In this document: positions 1 to 13,400 of the stretch, piece after piece
How positions within the stretch are numbered: the stretch's first letter is position 1
Layout: each line of letters opens with the position of its first letter
Origin: Rachycentron canadum
Taxonomy: Eukaryota; Chordata; Actinopteri; Carangiformes; Rachycentridae
Direction of reading: 5' to 3'
DNA length: 64,000 nucleotides
Assembly (NCBI GenBank): GCA_038496675.1
Contig: CM076650.1
Span: 13,176,436 to 13,240,435 of the forward strand
Notes under the pieces: model-generated
What the model was told of the DNA's origin: nothing
Seen by the model: the letters and a program-made list of their open reading frames with translations, nothing else
The model's database searches: none
Translations under genes and position numbers: made by a program

Positions 1-1686
1 GAGAGAGAGAAACAGGTTTTTCTTAGCATAACCACTGAGACATTTCGATCAGGATCACAGGAATCAGTCACAGTAAATCACTGCATTGCTCTGTTTGTCA
101 AATTAAAGTAAAAGACACAAACACACACGAAACAAAGGAAACTGAAGGGTTGGGAGTTGCACTGTTGGCCTGGAGGGTGAGGTGCTGAACCTGAAACACG
201 GCATCTCCAGTCTGATTCTAGCTGGCTGCCTTGGTTATATGCCATTCTCCATCTCTCTTTCCATGGTTCTGATCATCTCCCGGGTTTAAAGGCATAACAT
301 TTCTAAAAGTACATTCAATAAACAGAAATGGTATAACGGATTGGTTCCCAGTATCTCAGGTGAACTGAAGCCCTGGGGACACAGGGTATAGTAAACTGTA
401 CAGATTGTAAAGCCCTTTTGTAGAAAATCTGTGATTTCTGGCAGACTCACAGGAAGCCAGCAAATTGTCAAAATAATGTAGGATAGCATTTATGCTGCTG
501 ACTTCAGTTATTCAAAACAGCAACCAAGGGAGAAAAACTGCTTCCTGCATGTCTGCCCCAAGTTTTTACAAAACAGCGACACAGAGAGCTGCCAAAGTGA
601 GCATCTAAATGACTTTTGTTCAGATGTGGCAGAAGCAGAGTCCAGGCTGCTTTGAGCCTCTATCCATCACTTGAAGAGCCTTAGCTGCTTGTTTCACCAG
701 TTCACCACCAAGTTGAAACGATTGAGGTTGCTCAATTTCCAGTGATTGATTGTATTCACTTTTCCTGGATTTAACATGTTGTAATTCAATTTGCATTGCT
801 TAGGGCTTAAAGGAACATTAATAGCTATGATATTACCCTAAAAACTTATTACCTAGTTTTCACTGTTCATGTCAGGGCCACTATTTGTTTGATTTAAGGT
901 TCACCAAAAAATAAAAAATAAAAATAAAAAGCTTGATTAATATCAAAGGCACAGAGTCAGAAATATTCTGACTTTTATCCTCTGTGGGTCAACCTCCACA
1001 AACCCTGTATCCTACACTTCCCACCATGCAACACAACAGCATCTGCATGATTAGACCCTCCAAGCCTGCAAATGCCCAAATGCCAATTAGTCTACACAGT
1101 TTGTGTAGAAGGCTTCTTTCTTCCTCTGTCACCAAACCCAAGATGAGATTACTCTGATGACATTACTCAGGTTATTTTCTTCAGATTTTGAAGGAGTGTA
1201 GTGTTTTTACAAGCTGAGCAGTGCTCCTCGTGTTGAATAAACTGATTTTGAAGTGTAAAATCAGTGAAGTGCCCCTTTTAAAATCTAAGATACATTTTCT
1301 TTGATTTAGTGAACAGGTCTGAATGCTTTAGACACAGCTAATGTGATTATATTGTCTTTAAAGTGTTGGTGGTTGTTATATTTCATGCCATGTAGTCTTT
1401 GAGTCTTGGCTCACAGGGGCATTGCATAAATGAACTCTGTCTGTATATATTCCTGTCTTTTGTAAAGAGCAATTGCTTTTCAAATGGTCCTGTCTGCAAC
1501 TGGCATCTGCATAATGAATCTTCTTCTTCTATCTTAAAAATAAAGTAGTGTGGAAGAGAGTGACCATACACATCAGCCACTTGGAAATAGCTTTGTTTGA
1601 TGTCACAGAATGAAAATCTCTAGACTTTGCATTTCTGGATTTATCCTCCATGTGTGGACCCATTTGTATTTGGGCTGGAGGAGGGT

Positions 1687-1748
1687 GGGTGTGTGCGTGT
1701 GTGCGTGTGTGCGTGTGTGTGTGTGCGTGTGTGTGTGTGTGTGTGTGT
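1687..1748. repeat. (TG)n microsatellite with GTGC interruptions
   Basis: Interrupted TG/CG alternating purine-pyrimidine tract in pax5 intron 1. Confidence 0.95.
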
Positions 1749-2124
1749 ATGTTTTTATTTTTGCTCATGGTGAACAGAAGAGGAGGACAGGGGAACAGGT
1801 TCAGGGGACAGCTTTGTGTTTTAGGGGGTATCCCTGCTGGGGTAATGTGTTTAAAATCTATTACCCCCACAGCTAGGATTAGCGAGTGTGTGTGAGTGTG
1901 TGTCTCTGTGTGTGTTTCCCCTAAAGACGTAATCACTATGGTAATACAAAAGCCAGTGGATTATGTGGTAGAGAAATTCTGGTTGATTTATACTCTGCCT
2001 TTGGTGAGATATATACTGTATATACACATACTGTTGTAGAGAAGGGGACATTCTTGCCCAAAAAAAAGTCTTACCCCCCCCTTTTTCTCTCATACATACT
2101 GTATCTTGGTACTGCAGAGGATAC

Positions 2125-2300
2125 TGGCTGATACAGTGTTTAGCATCAGTTTACGTCCTTGCCTCAAAGCAAGAAGTTCCTGGTTTCTGACCTGGCATCG
2201 GCTCACTGGAGCCTTTCATTGTGGGCTTCACATAGACTAGGTGTGAATGTGAGCTGTGACAGGCTGCAGTTGATACGGTGTGTTGGTACGGCCCCAGAAT
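2125..2300 (+). repeat. decayed fish interspersed repeat (SINE-like)
   Basis: The phrases tgcctcaaagcaagaagttc and taggtgtgaatgtgagctgt match, with changes, the 'cctcacagcaagaaggtcctgg' and 'gtaggtgtgaatgtgag' parts of a repeat that is very common in teleost genomes. Ends are not defined. Confidence 0.4.
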
Positions 2301-3561
2301 GGGGTAATTGAAACTATGGGTCCAGACTACATACCTATAAATCATGCTTGGTTACTTTTCTCCAATTCTGCTTGTTTTTCTATTTGCTGTCCCTGTTATT
2401 TAAATCTGTGTTTTGAAAAGGGATGTTTGTCCCGTTTGTGGCTGCAGTTTTAGAGGACTGAAGGTTTCAAACAGGGTATGTCACTTTAAATAACTAAATT
2501 ATGAGAATGTTCAGATATTCAGTTTATTCTAATATATACCAGTTTTGCTGTTTTTCATTCACTTCCTTTCATATTTTTATCCTTTCATCCTCAGGGGAAA
2601 TATTAGGGGTATCTTATAGTGAGGGGCCGGTGCAAGGCCTTGGTCAATAATTAACTGAAATCCCTTCATTACTTAAGATCTCAGTGCAACCTGCTCTGGG
2701 TGAAAATGGGCAAACTTTGCATAGTCCAACTAGTATAATTATGCTGAGCACGACAAATCAGTGTCAGCAAACAAATCAGATGTAATCTGAGGTGGGATAT
2801 TGTCTCCAGCCAGCATTTCTCAACCAAGCCTCATAAATGATTATTGTAAATGTAAAGAATCACCAGTGGCCAAATAAAAGACATTTCTTGCACATGTTCT
2901 TGTTCAGATTTTTGTTCGAAGCCTTACTAAGCAGTTTTTAGCTTTCTGGTATTTAGCAAAGCTGGACTGTGGATGCGTTTCTCCAGACTGGAGTAGCTAC
3001 TGGATTACAGACCCTGATGACCAAACCGCTCTTTAGCAAGGCATTTCATCTCTAGCCTCTCTTCAGCTGTTCAGAAGTTTGTGGTGTTTGAATGTGATAA
3101 TTGTGACTGTCTCTGATGCCACATCTTAGTCACTGTCTTTTTTGACAGGGAGATGGTTAAAATACATTAAATGATAAAACAGATTACCTGTGGTTGTCAG
3201 CAGAATCATCCTGACTTTGATCATGTTGAGCAACCTGCTGTGAAATATTTATGGCTTTTTTTCTGCCAACTCTCTGTGGTGTCTTTCCAAAAATCAAATT
3301 GGATGAAAGACAAGGCCTTGGATTCCACATTAATATGTTTTTTATGATTGAATTTTATTGATCCCATGGGGACTTTTTATTTGTTATACAAATTACTAAA
3401 TCCACAATTGTTTAGTCCTGGATGCCGTCACTCATTTTGAGTTCATCTGTCTCTGTCTCACTGTAAGCTCCTTTATATTTCTCAGCCAGGTTCCGATAAC
3501 ATTTCTCAGTCTCTCTGTCACCTTGACCCTCTTTTGATTGGTCTTTTCCTCTCTCTTCCAG

Positions 3562-3727
3562 GACATGGTGGCGTTAACCAGCTCGGAGGTGTGTTTGTAA
3601 ACGGCAGGCCCCTCCCAGATGTAGTACGGCAGCGAATAGTGGAACTCGCTCACCAAGGGGTTCGGCCCTGTGACATCTCACGCCAGCTACGAGTCAGCCA
3701 TGGATGTGTCAGCAAGATACTGGGCAG
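3562..3727 (+). CDS. pax5: pax5 exon 2 (N-terminal paired subdomain)
   Basis: 166 nt, entered at phase 1 (the first Gly codon is split with exon 1) and left with a split Arg codon AG|G. It begins GHGGVNQLGG and ends RVSHGCVSKILGR. This is the PAI subdomain, with beta-hairpin VNQLGGVFVNGRPLPD and the first helix-turn-helix, including ELAHQGVRPCDISRQL. The acceptor is ctcttccag and the donor is CAG|gtaata. The length matches the standard PAX2/5/8 exon 2. Confidence 0.97.
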
Positions 3728-4219
3728 GTAATAAGCACATGAGCACCTACAACCGTGTGGTGACTGTCCTCTAAAACATTCAGTTGGACCCTTTTTACAA
3801 ACATCAGCGTTACCTGACATGTCATGGCTGGGACAGTTGGCTGGAGTGTGTTAGAAAAAAAAAAATCGTTCTTTTGGTTTGACACTGTCCTTTATAGTCG
3901 GACAGCTTGAAAATGTCTGCACCGAACACATCTGCCGCTCTTTTGGGAAATAAACTCAACATGTGTCAAACCAAGGCTCCTGTGATGTGACACTGACCCT
4001 TTTCGTGTCAATTGTGTCATTTATTCAATTCCTTCAACATGCAAAAGCTACATTTTCAGTAATGTCGGCCTTCGTTTCCCCTGCCCCTTATTTCATTATC
4101 TCACTCTGCTCTCTACTCTCTGCCTTTTCTTGCCTTTTCACCTTCGTCTCCTCTCTCCGTATCCTGTATTTCTCGTTTGACCCCTCTCAATATTTCTGTC
4201 TCTCTACTCACCCCCCTTT

Positions 4220-4250
<31 letters not shown>

Positions 4251-5428
4251 GTCTCTCTGTCTACCTCTCCCTCTGCCTTTTCAAAGCTAAATTCAAGAGT
4301 AAATCCCTGCTCGTTCCGTCCCCCACAGAAGAAAGGGGGACAAAAGGGAAAAGATTCATCACTTTTTGGAATTAGCATCAAAATGAAACTGGCACCATAT
4401 TTCTGCACCCAAAAAAAAAAGGACAGAGAGAGATGGGGAATGGGAGAAAGACAAGAACAAGGAACACAATCAAAAAGGAAAAGGCGTGTTAAAGAAGAAG
4501 AGTGCAGGAAAAAGAAAAAACGAATGAGAGACAGAGACCATTTGTGGGGACGGAGGGGAAGGATTAGCTACAGCGACCCTCAGCTATATCAAAAAATGTG
4601 TAGCTCATTGTTCTCCCTTGCCTCTCTTTCTCTTTCCCTTTTTCTGTCTTTCTCTCTCTATCTCTCTCTCTCTCCCCTGTCCTGGCCGTTCAACTCACTG
4701 AAGCGTTACCGTGAGGGGGTGTGGGAGGGTGGTGTGTGCGTATGTGTGCGTATGTGTGCGTATGTGTGCGTATGTGTGCGTATGTGTGCGTGTGTGTGTT
4801 TGGGGGGGTCGAGGGATAGAAGGAGGGAGGGTTGTTTTATCCTCTCCTCTCTGTCTCTGGTGCCAGCAGAACAAAAACACCAACTCTACCACCCTGTGTA
4901 GTGTGTGTGTGTGTGTGTGTCTGTGTGTGTGTGTGTATTGGCTCATCGTTGGGCGGATATCAATAACCACGCTCGTTTATTCACCAATGATTCAGCTGTG
5001 AATAATTTAAATAGTTTTCCATTTGAAAATAGATTGTTTTTCCTTTAGCTGTGTTTATACTCCAGCTGTGAATAGTCACAACGTGCAGCACACCCTTATA
5101 TTGCAACATGCACAAACACGCACACTTCAAAGAAATACAAGGAAACGCACATTTACTGGAACACACGTCTTCACAGAAGGGATTACTCTACCATACAGAG
5201 AGACAGAGACAGAGACAGAGAGAGCGGCAGAGACACAGAGACAGAGAGAGAGAGCAGCAGGTTTAAGACTGACTGACAGCTTGCATCCACACACAGCATC
5301 CCCCCCTTTTCTGCAAGCTGAGTAGCGCATTTGCTGTCCTCCCACCCCCTGCCCCCATGCCCCTTCTGCATGCAAATACATTCATGAAATAGCCATGGTG
5401 GACACGAAACGCCTGAATCTGTGAGTGA

Positions 5429-5502
<74 letters not shown>

Positions 5503-8500
5503 ATGCCACCGTCTTCTTACCTCTGTCACAATGTGAAAATGCTGAGGAAAACAAAAGCCATTTGCAGGTTGAGTCAGGCATTAGAAATATATATATTTTT
5601 TCTTTCAGGTGTTTGAGTGTGTTACATTTACACTGAGCTGTCACAGGTATCTACACTGGAATAACTTTTGGTGAGGCTTACAGTATATTTCACTTCTATT
5701 TAAACAGGTGAGTCCCACTGAGATCAGAGACCTAAGCTCCTGTTTGGCCCTGCAGGGGCCATAGCAGCTGTAGACAAACATACAAAATCACAGAATTTAC
5801 AGTCATCTTAAATTTGGCAAGAGTTATAGTGTAAGGCACAAAATATGGAAGCTTTCTTTCCTATCTCTATCTAGTCTATCTTCTTACACTACTCACATGC
5901 CTGTACAGTATGTGTACCAAAAGAGCCTTTGGTTGGTTGTCATCACTCCTCCTTGCCGTAAAGGGATTCCTTGTGAAAGTAGGTGGATGACAAGATCAAC
6001 AGTCCTCACTCTGCAAAAAAGCACTGATGTTCAGCTGAAACTCAGCAGTCTGAGTTAGAGAAAGTGAAGCGAGTATTTATCTTCTAAAGTTTAAGTCTCT
6101 TTAGTGTGAAGTTCCCCCTTAACGATTCCCCAGACTGTGTTTTCTGACTAAGAGTGAGTGAACAGACAGAGAGAATATCATACTGAAAAGACGGGGACTT
6201 TGTCACGTATACACTGAATTTGTCTGACTCAAATACATATTAAGTTTTTGCACAGAACAAGAGTTTTGCATCCAATCACCAAACCATTTTATACTGGCAG
6301 TGTGGACAGCAACAACATTTACAAATTGCAGTATTTTAATGTACATGGGTGAGTCTATAATGCTAAATTTGATTAAACTGGACTTAAAAAATTGTGAACT
6401 TATTTCTTGTGTCAACTTTTTAAAAAGAGGCTTCTTTTAAAAAGGTTGACACAAGACAGGAGGATTATCTTTTATTAGATGAAGTGTAAGTGGAGGAGAA
6501 GGGCAATGGATAGGCCGTGGGCCTGTCCATTTTTTGAAGAGTTTCAAATTTAACTCAGAAATAAGTTGACTGCAGAAGAGAAGGTCATTCCTCCACCTCT
6601 AAATCCAGGAGGGAAAACACTTGAATGGAACAATGTCCAAATCACTACCAGGAGGGGGGAACTAAAGGGCCAGTAAAACAATAGAAAGGTGTATTTAAAT
6701 TTAAATGTTATATTTCAGTTTTAGTAGCTAAAGATAAAGCAATAATCTACCAATAAAGTTTGATATGGTTTAATCCTCTGTGCCTTTGAGCTCCATCATT
6801 GTCCAGAAACTGTTGAAAACCCATAATTTGGCCACTGCTGAGGGACATGTTCCCTCACCACAATAAACCCAAGCACTATGATTTATTTTGAGTTGATCCA
6901 ACATACACCGTCCTGCTGCTAGAAATTCACTGACCACTAACACCATGTTGTTTTAAAAACAATGTCATCCAAACCTGTTCAGAAGTGGAATTTGGTTTTG
7001 CACAGTCATCTGCATCAGTAAATATTGTTAGAACAAGAGCATCAATGTCAAATCAGCTGATTGGGTCACACAATTATGAAAACTTCGACCTGATTAAACT
7101 GCTGAGCTTTATCATTCTTACATGTTGTCGCAGAAGGTTTTAATCCAAGTTCGGATGAATTAAAAAGCAGATTTTTAATTTGAAGATAATATTTTAAGCA
7201 CCCCATGGGCCTGGAAGCAAAACAAAATTAAAATTACAGAAATAAGTTTAAATTTACAGGTTTAACCTTCCAACAGTGGTTAATGAAGACTTTTTAAGTG
7301 TTACTACAACCTTCTTGTGCTGTTCCCAACATGAGCATCTTTTCATGCAGGTACTATGAAACGGGCAGTATCCGCCCTGGGGTAATTGGGGGATCCAAAC
7401 CAAAGGTTGCTACACCCAAAGTGGTCGACAAGATCGCCGATTACAAACGCCAAAACCCCACCATGTTTGCCTGGGAGATCCGGGACAGGCTCCTGGCTGA
7501 GAGAGTGTGTGACAACGACAGTGTCCCCAGTGTCAGCTCCATCAACAGGTACTACAGTGTGTTTGTGTGTGTGTGTGTGTGTTTGAGTATCAACTTATAG
7601 CAACAGGTACTGAGTGTAGGTAGAGCACAGAGGGATATAATACTGTGTTTTTGTGTGTGTTTGTGTGTCTGGGAGTGGAAGAGAGAATAGCAAAGAGGCC
7701 CCAGTCTCCATATGTATGAAGTGGCTGCAGCTCAGTGGTTCAACACGATGGTACAATGACAACCCTTTCCCCTGAGCATAGAGGCAGAGAGAGAGAGAGA
7801 GGGAGGGATAGTGAAATAAGAGAGAGAAGGAGTGAGCAAAAGAGGCAGACAAAAGGAAACGAAGGTGTGCGGGAGTGAGGAAAGAAATAGACACAAAAGG
7901 AAAGGAAAGAAAGGGAAAGGAAGGAAAGGAGAGGAGAGGGAAAAGGGGAGGAAAGGAAAAGAAAGGGAAGGAAAGAGGAAAAAAGGCTTGCATGAGCAGC
8001 CAAGCAGGAAGTGTGAGGCCCCTCTGCCATGTCAGCCTGCCTCAGCCACTTCACACACACGCACACACACAGTTTTGCACTCCCACGATGGTCATGTTCT
8101 CTCTGTCATTCAAAATCCTCTCTCTCTCTCTCTCACACACTCTCTCTCTCTCTCACACACACACACACAATCACACGATCAGTTGACACACACTCTAATA
8201 TCTCCTCTCTCCTCCTACAGGATCATTCGGACTAAGGTTCAGCAGCAGCCAGGCCAAACAGGCTCAGTGTCGGCTCACAATTTAGGTAGGTCGCTGCTAT
8301 AAAATCCTGTTTCAAACTGTCCAAGCAAATTTTACAGAGGAGACGTTTTTGTGCGAGTCTCTCAGGAGTGGAGACTGTGCGCTGTGTTTGGAACAAGACG
8401 AGACGTATTGAAATTCACAGCAAAAGCCTGCATGGATACAGTGTGAAATGCTGAGTGCGACAAGTTCATTGCTCGAATGCTTTAATTAACATGTTTCAAA

Positions 8501-10331
8501 ATTAATGCCAGTTAATGGGTTTTTTTGTCCATTTTATACTTAATAAGGACATTTGTATTTTGTTCTTTACCGGTGTAACTGGTAAACTCAGCTGTGTGTG
8601 ATGACTGGAAGGAGTTAATGAATATCTTACATGAAAGTACCTTTCATCCTTGTTGCATGTGCGGTCGAGAGCTGACATGTAACAATGACATCCAGCAAGC
8701 CTCAAACTGGGGACACTACATACACGGTCAGCATCTTAAACCTGTACCCGACCAACATGTTCCACAAGTTACAAAAGTGCGACGGTGCTGCGATAAAATG
8801 ATTTTTTTCGCAGCAATATTTCAGGGGCATGTCCTCCCCCAGCCTCAAATATAGTTGCACATACAGATGTGCTTTCCAATGTGATGAAGTGTAATAATGT
8901 AGGTAAGTAGGAAAGAAGGTGTTGCAGTAATAGATCCAGCCTTTTTTCACACTTCCCTTCCAAGCAGGGGGCTAGCAATGTAACGCCCGCAAAACAAAAC
9001 TGATGAGCCGTTGAAGATCATGACTATGAATGTTCACAAATTTTTGAAAAGTGGGCTAGGGCCCTAGTCCCCCACAGGCTACAAAAGTCAATATGTACTG
9101 TGGCTTTTGAGAATTTCATTAACACCAAGTTTGTTTTTGAATATGCACTAAATCCCTTGCACAACTGCAACTGCAGTTCCTGCATTTTTATTGATCCTGT
9201 CTTTAAGAGGGGCTCTATGGCAAAACTGAGAGGCTGCATATTCATACATTAATTTGTGTTCAACCAAATGATCATAAACCAGGGCCCACAACCAAGTTTT
9301 TGCCCCTTTGTGGGTGGGGTATTTCAGCCATCTTTTGTTTTACTATTGTAAAATTGGTTGCAATTTGAGTAAATGAGCAACAATGACAATCTCTGTAAAT
9401 TTGCCTTTAAAATGACATTGTACACATTCCCGCTCAAAGTCTTGAAGGTAATCATACTCTCATGTCCAATCTCAAAAAAACTATAAAAATGAGCAACATT
9501 AATATCTTTGTTCAGACCAACAAGGTTTGAATGTTCATTTGTAATTTATAATCATGTTACAAACTGAGGTAATAATATCTTACAACTATGGCTGGCACAT
9601 TACTGCTTTTTATATGATGAATATCTCTAAGTACAAACAGCCAGCATATGAAAGCTGTTCTCTCTCTCCCTCTCTCACCCTCTCACTTTGTCCTGCAGTG
9701 GATTGTGTTTCGGTGTCTCTCATATCTTCATAATCGCACATTGTCTATTAATCTAAATTAATTTCACACGCACTGCTCCCTGACTCCTGCCTTTTACACA
9801 CATTTAGCAGACACACGCATACACCCACAGACATACACACCTAGACCCAGTGAGACGCACACACACACACGCACACTTACAGATTACACAGATAAATGGG
9901 TCCCACTCCCAGGCGGAAAATTGAACATTTGGATTTGCAGAATAAAAGCGTTACGTTCTGATAAAAAAAAAAGAAAAAAAAAGAAACGACTGAAAAGAAA
10001 GAGAAAGGAAAATCAGATAATTGAAGTGCTAAATCAAGTGATGGGGAAAAGGAGGGATATGCATTCATTATACTCTCCTTGTCGTTAGCAAGGCAGTAAC
10101 GGCTGGAAGGGACCTTGATCCTCTGGTTGGTTGTTTTCCCTTTTTTTTTTTTTTTATTTCCCCTTTTCGGTCTTGTCTTTCTGTGTTTGGGGGTCTGCTG
10201 GGAGAGAGGATTAGGATGTCTGTCTCTACACCTTTCTGTCCCTCCTGGGATACCATACTGTCACTCAGCCCCACGTCCGCGCACAGGGGCACAGATAAGG
10301 GACCAAGGAGGAGTGAGTGACTGTATGTTTT

Positions 10332-10411
<80 letters not shown>

Positions 10412-13400
10412 TGTGTGTGTCTGTGTGTGTCTGTGTGTGTCTGTGTGTGTCTGTGTGTGTCTGTGTCTGTGTGTCACTGAAGCGGTGACAAGTATGTTGC
10501 TATGTCGCCCAGCGAGGAACTTGTCTCCTCCAGGGGGAAGATTAGAGGGAGAGACAACAAGGAGCAAAATACAGACAGACTTCTGTCCTTTTGAGGCTTT
10601 TTCTTTGGCTTCAATTTAGTCTGTATAGCCCAGTAAAGTTTCAGAGGATTAAAGCACATCTATGTTGAGTTTATGAGGAGAATAAATAGGATAGGACTTA
10701 AATTGTGTTGCAGTCCCTCAGAGGTCTTTGTTTTCTCTAGTACCTTTGATTACGAAAGTTACATAAGTAACTGAACCAAGAACCAAGTAAAGGTATGACG
10801 TATTCTATTCTATTATACCTGAGGCCAACACTAACTCCTTTTATACCTTTTACTCTGTATATCCATAGAGACACTAGTTTCATTACATGTTCACTCACTT
10901 TTGTTGTTCTTCTTATGCTTTTGAAAGCTTTTCAAGTTTTATTGAGACAAAAGAAACCAGTGGGACACTTGCTGGCAGCAGAGATCATTCAGGCTTCAGT
11001 GCTGGAAATCAGATCAGACCTGATAGATCTTTTTGCATTTTTTAATTCTTCTGTGACGGTTTCTGAATTTTCCTCAAAGGGCCTCTGAAGAAATAAAAAG
11101 AACAGCTTCCTGTCATAAAAATAGGAAGAATTATCTCTATTGCTTAGTCTGTGATTTCTCAATGCATAAACTCAAACGGTCTCTGTTGTCATTTGATCTG
11201 TCTGCAGCGACATCTGTGGCAGCCACACAGGTCTCAGCAGTGACCAGCGACTCGGCTGGCTCCTCATACTCCATCAGTGGCATTCTGGGTATCAGTTCAG
11301 CTGCTGATGTGGGCAAGAGGAAGAGGGACGAAGGTGAGTACAAGAATGTGTTCGTGTGTATGACTGAGTTTGTATTTGCTGGAAATTTTTTCAGTGTAAA
11401 TGGTGAGTTTCCAAATAAGGCAGTTCCTATATACAGATAAATACACACCCTACATAGACAGGGACGGCCTCATGACCCACTCCTCTACACACCAGCAATG
11501 GAAGCCCAGATGGGATAAACTCAGCACATGAGGATCAATGACGTGTGTGTGAGTGTGTGTGTGTAATATTTGAGTTCTAAACCAAACATCTTCATTCAGA
11601 AACCTAACTAACAGAGCTTCACACAGGGGAGCACCCTGAGAAGTTAGTTTTATGCATGCACTATCGATCATATACACTGTCATACTGGATCAATGTTGTA
11701 TACATGTTAATGGGGGTGTGAGCATGTACATGTGTGGGCACATAAGGGGGGTGTCTCACAAGAATTGTATGTATGTTTGTGTATGTGGTGTGCATACTTG
11801 TGTGCATGATGAGAGTGTATGAGTGAGTGTGTATGTGGCAGTGTCAGTGGCATTAAAAAGCCATCACACAGACAGTTTCCTACGGTAAATGAGACAGGAC
11901 CAGATGTCGGAGCAAGCGGGGGGGGTGACAGAATGCCACTAGGGGCTATTTCTCACTCCTTTTCTCACTCTCTCACACAGATGCACACGCACACGCACAC
12001 ATGCACACACAGATACAGTATGTGGTCCTTTTCCCACTGCTGATGAATTTCCAAAACATTCCAGCAGGTTCCAAGATGATTCCCAGGTGAACCTTGAGTA
12101 TCCTGAAGTGCTCGGATACAGACCACTTACCCATCAGCAGAGCACAAAGACTTTAGATCCAACATGCATGCGAACACACACCCACACATACAAATATACT
12201 TGCACACAAAAAAGGGTAGAAGTGCTGAAAATATCATAGAAAGTCAAAATATTGCAAAAGCTTTTATGCTTGGCTGAGAAAAAGTGATTTAGAAAAACAT
12301 GATGCCACGAAACACTGGAAACAGAAAATTCCTGCCATACACGACGCAAGTGACTTAAATGTTCACTTCAGCTTTAGCTGGACTGTAGCGTCAGATCTGT
12401 GTGAACCAATGAAGAGACTGTAACATTCCTAAATTTAATCAACACGAAAAAAACACAAATATCATCTCTCTGTCACGTTTTCCTCATGGTTTTCATTTAT
12501 TTGAGGCTTTTAATTCTGGCTTTTAATTGTGTCATCTCATTGGGCCCTGCTCTTTAATCCTGACCTACAGTCGTCCTTTTCACAGCAGACTTTGTATAGG
12601 CTGAACTGCACAGGTGTAACTAACAACATTAATTATGACTCTGTTTCAGTAAGGTGTTCTTAGTGCTGGCTGCTGCTATCGTACCTACTGGTTTACTGGC
12701 ACGGCTTACCTGGATTATTAGTTACAACCTATTACAGGTCAAAACGTCTGTGACATAGGTCTACTTTTTACTTTGCTATATTTTTCCTATATTTCCTATA
12801 TTTCACTGACAAGAATAAAAGGTTTCATGTATAATAAGTGTGTCACTGTTCAGTCTGTGGCAGAGGATTTGTGGTTGGATCTGTAGTTAAAGTAGAAGCT
12901 CTGTAATCTAATTAGCAGCATTAATACATCACATTGTTTCTTTATGTGCATGACGTGCTACACCGCGTGCTACATGTGTGGTCTGTTTCTGTTTTACAAT
13001 GACTGGACTTTGCGTCTCGTAATTCATATTGAAAACAGTGTATCACTTCACGTTTCACTGGAGCATCCAGAAAGTGTTATTTGAGCATCGTGTCGCTCGG
13101 TGTCACATTTTGCTTGTGTGTTTTATCTGCAGTGTTTCTGTGGCAGAGGTCTGCGCGGTTGGCTCTGTGGTCTAATTAACAGCATTGCTAATCACAGCTT
13201 CCATTAGAGCAGCCCCCACTGGATAATGACACACACACACAGCAAGGGGCGACAGGGGGAACAGCATGCACTGACATGGACAGACAAACACATACACAAA
13301 CACACAATATGCAAGCTCCTCGCTCTTGTTCTCACTCTCACACACACACTTGCATACATATGCTTGACTGTGTGGACATTTGTACACACAGGGAGAAAGA

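Larger units (their letters stand above)
1..3561 (+). other. pax5: pax5 intron 1 (3' part)
   Basis: Unique A/T-moderate sequence, with a (TG)n tract at 1687-1748 and a decayed fish interspersed repeat at about 2125-2300. I searched for the exon 1 forms of Pax5 (start of the MDLEKNYP or MEIHCK type) and saw neither. Confidence 0.7.
3728..7350 (+). other. pax5: pax5 intron 2
   Basis: No exon seen. It contains (CT)n at 4221-4244 and 4650-4675, a 10-nt tandem repeat at 4741-4790, (GT)n at 4901-4936 and 5433-5500, and A/T-rich unique sequence at 5600-7300. Confidence 0.75.

Noticed and set aside
1021..1150. ccaccATG-led short frame that could be an alternative pax5 exon 1
   Set aside because: The residues (MQHNSICMIR...) bear no likeness to known Pax5 first exons, and no donor in the needed phase was found.
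3963..4901. 312-codon open frame on the + strand
   Set aside because: Driven by CT-, GA- and GT-rich low-complexity DNA (runs of SLSLS, KKKR, VCVCV), with no domain and no splice-site logic; it lies inside pax5 intron 2.
5183..5644. Open frames rich in His-Thr or Cys-Val
   Set aside because: Translations of the (CA)n/(GT)n microsatellite; the same applies to all other such frames in the window.
8590..8860. Open frame with Cys/His residues on the + strand, possible zinc finger or transposase piece
   Set aside because: No spacing typical of a known finger and no flanking splice sites or terminal repeats that I could find.
10333..10475. Regular spacing suggesting a CRISPR-like array
   Set aside because: Simple slippage repeat with no spacers; the DNA is vertebrate.
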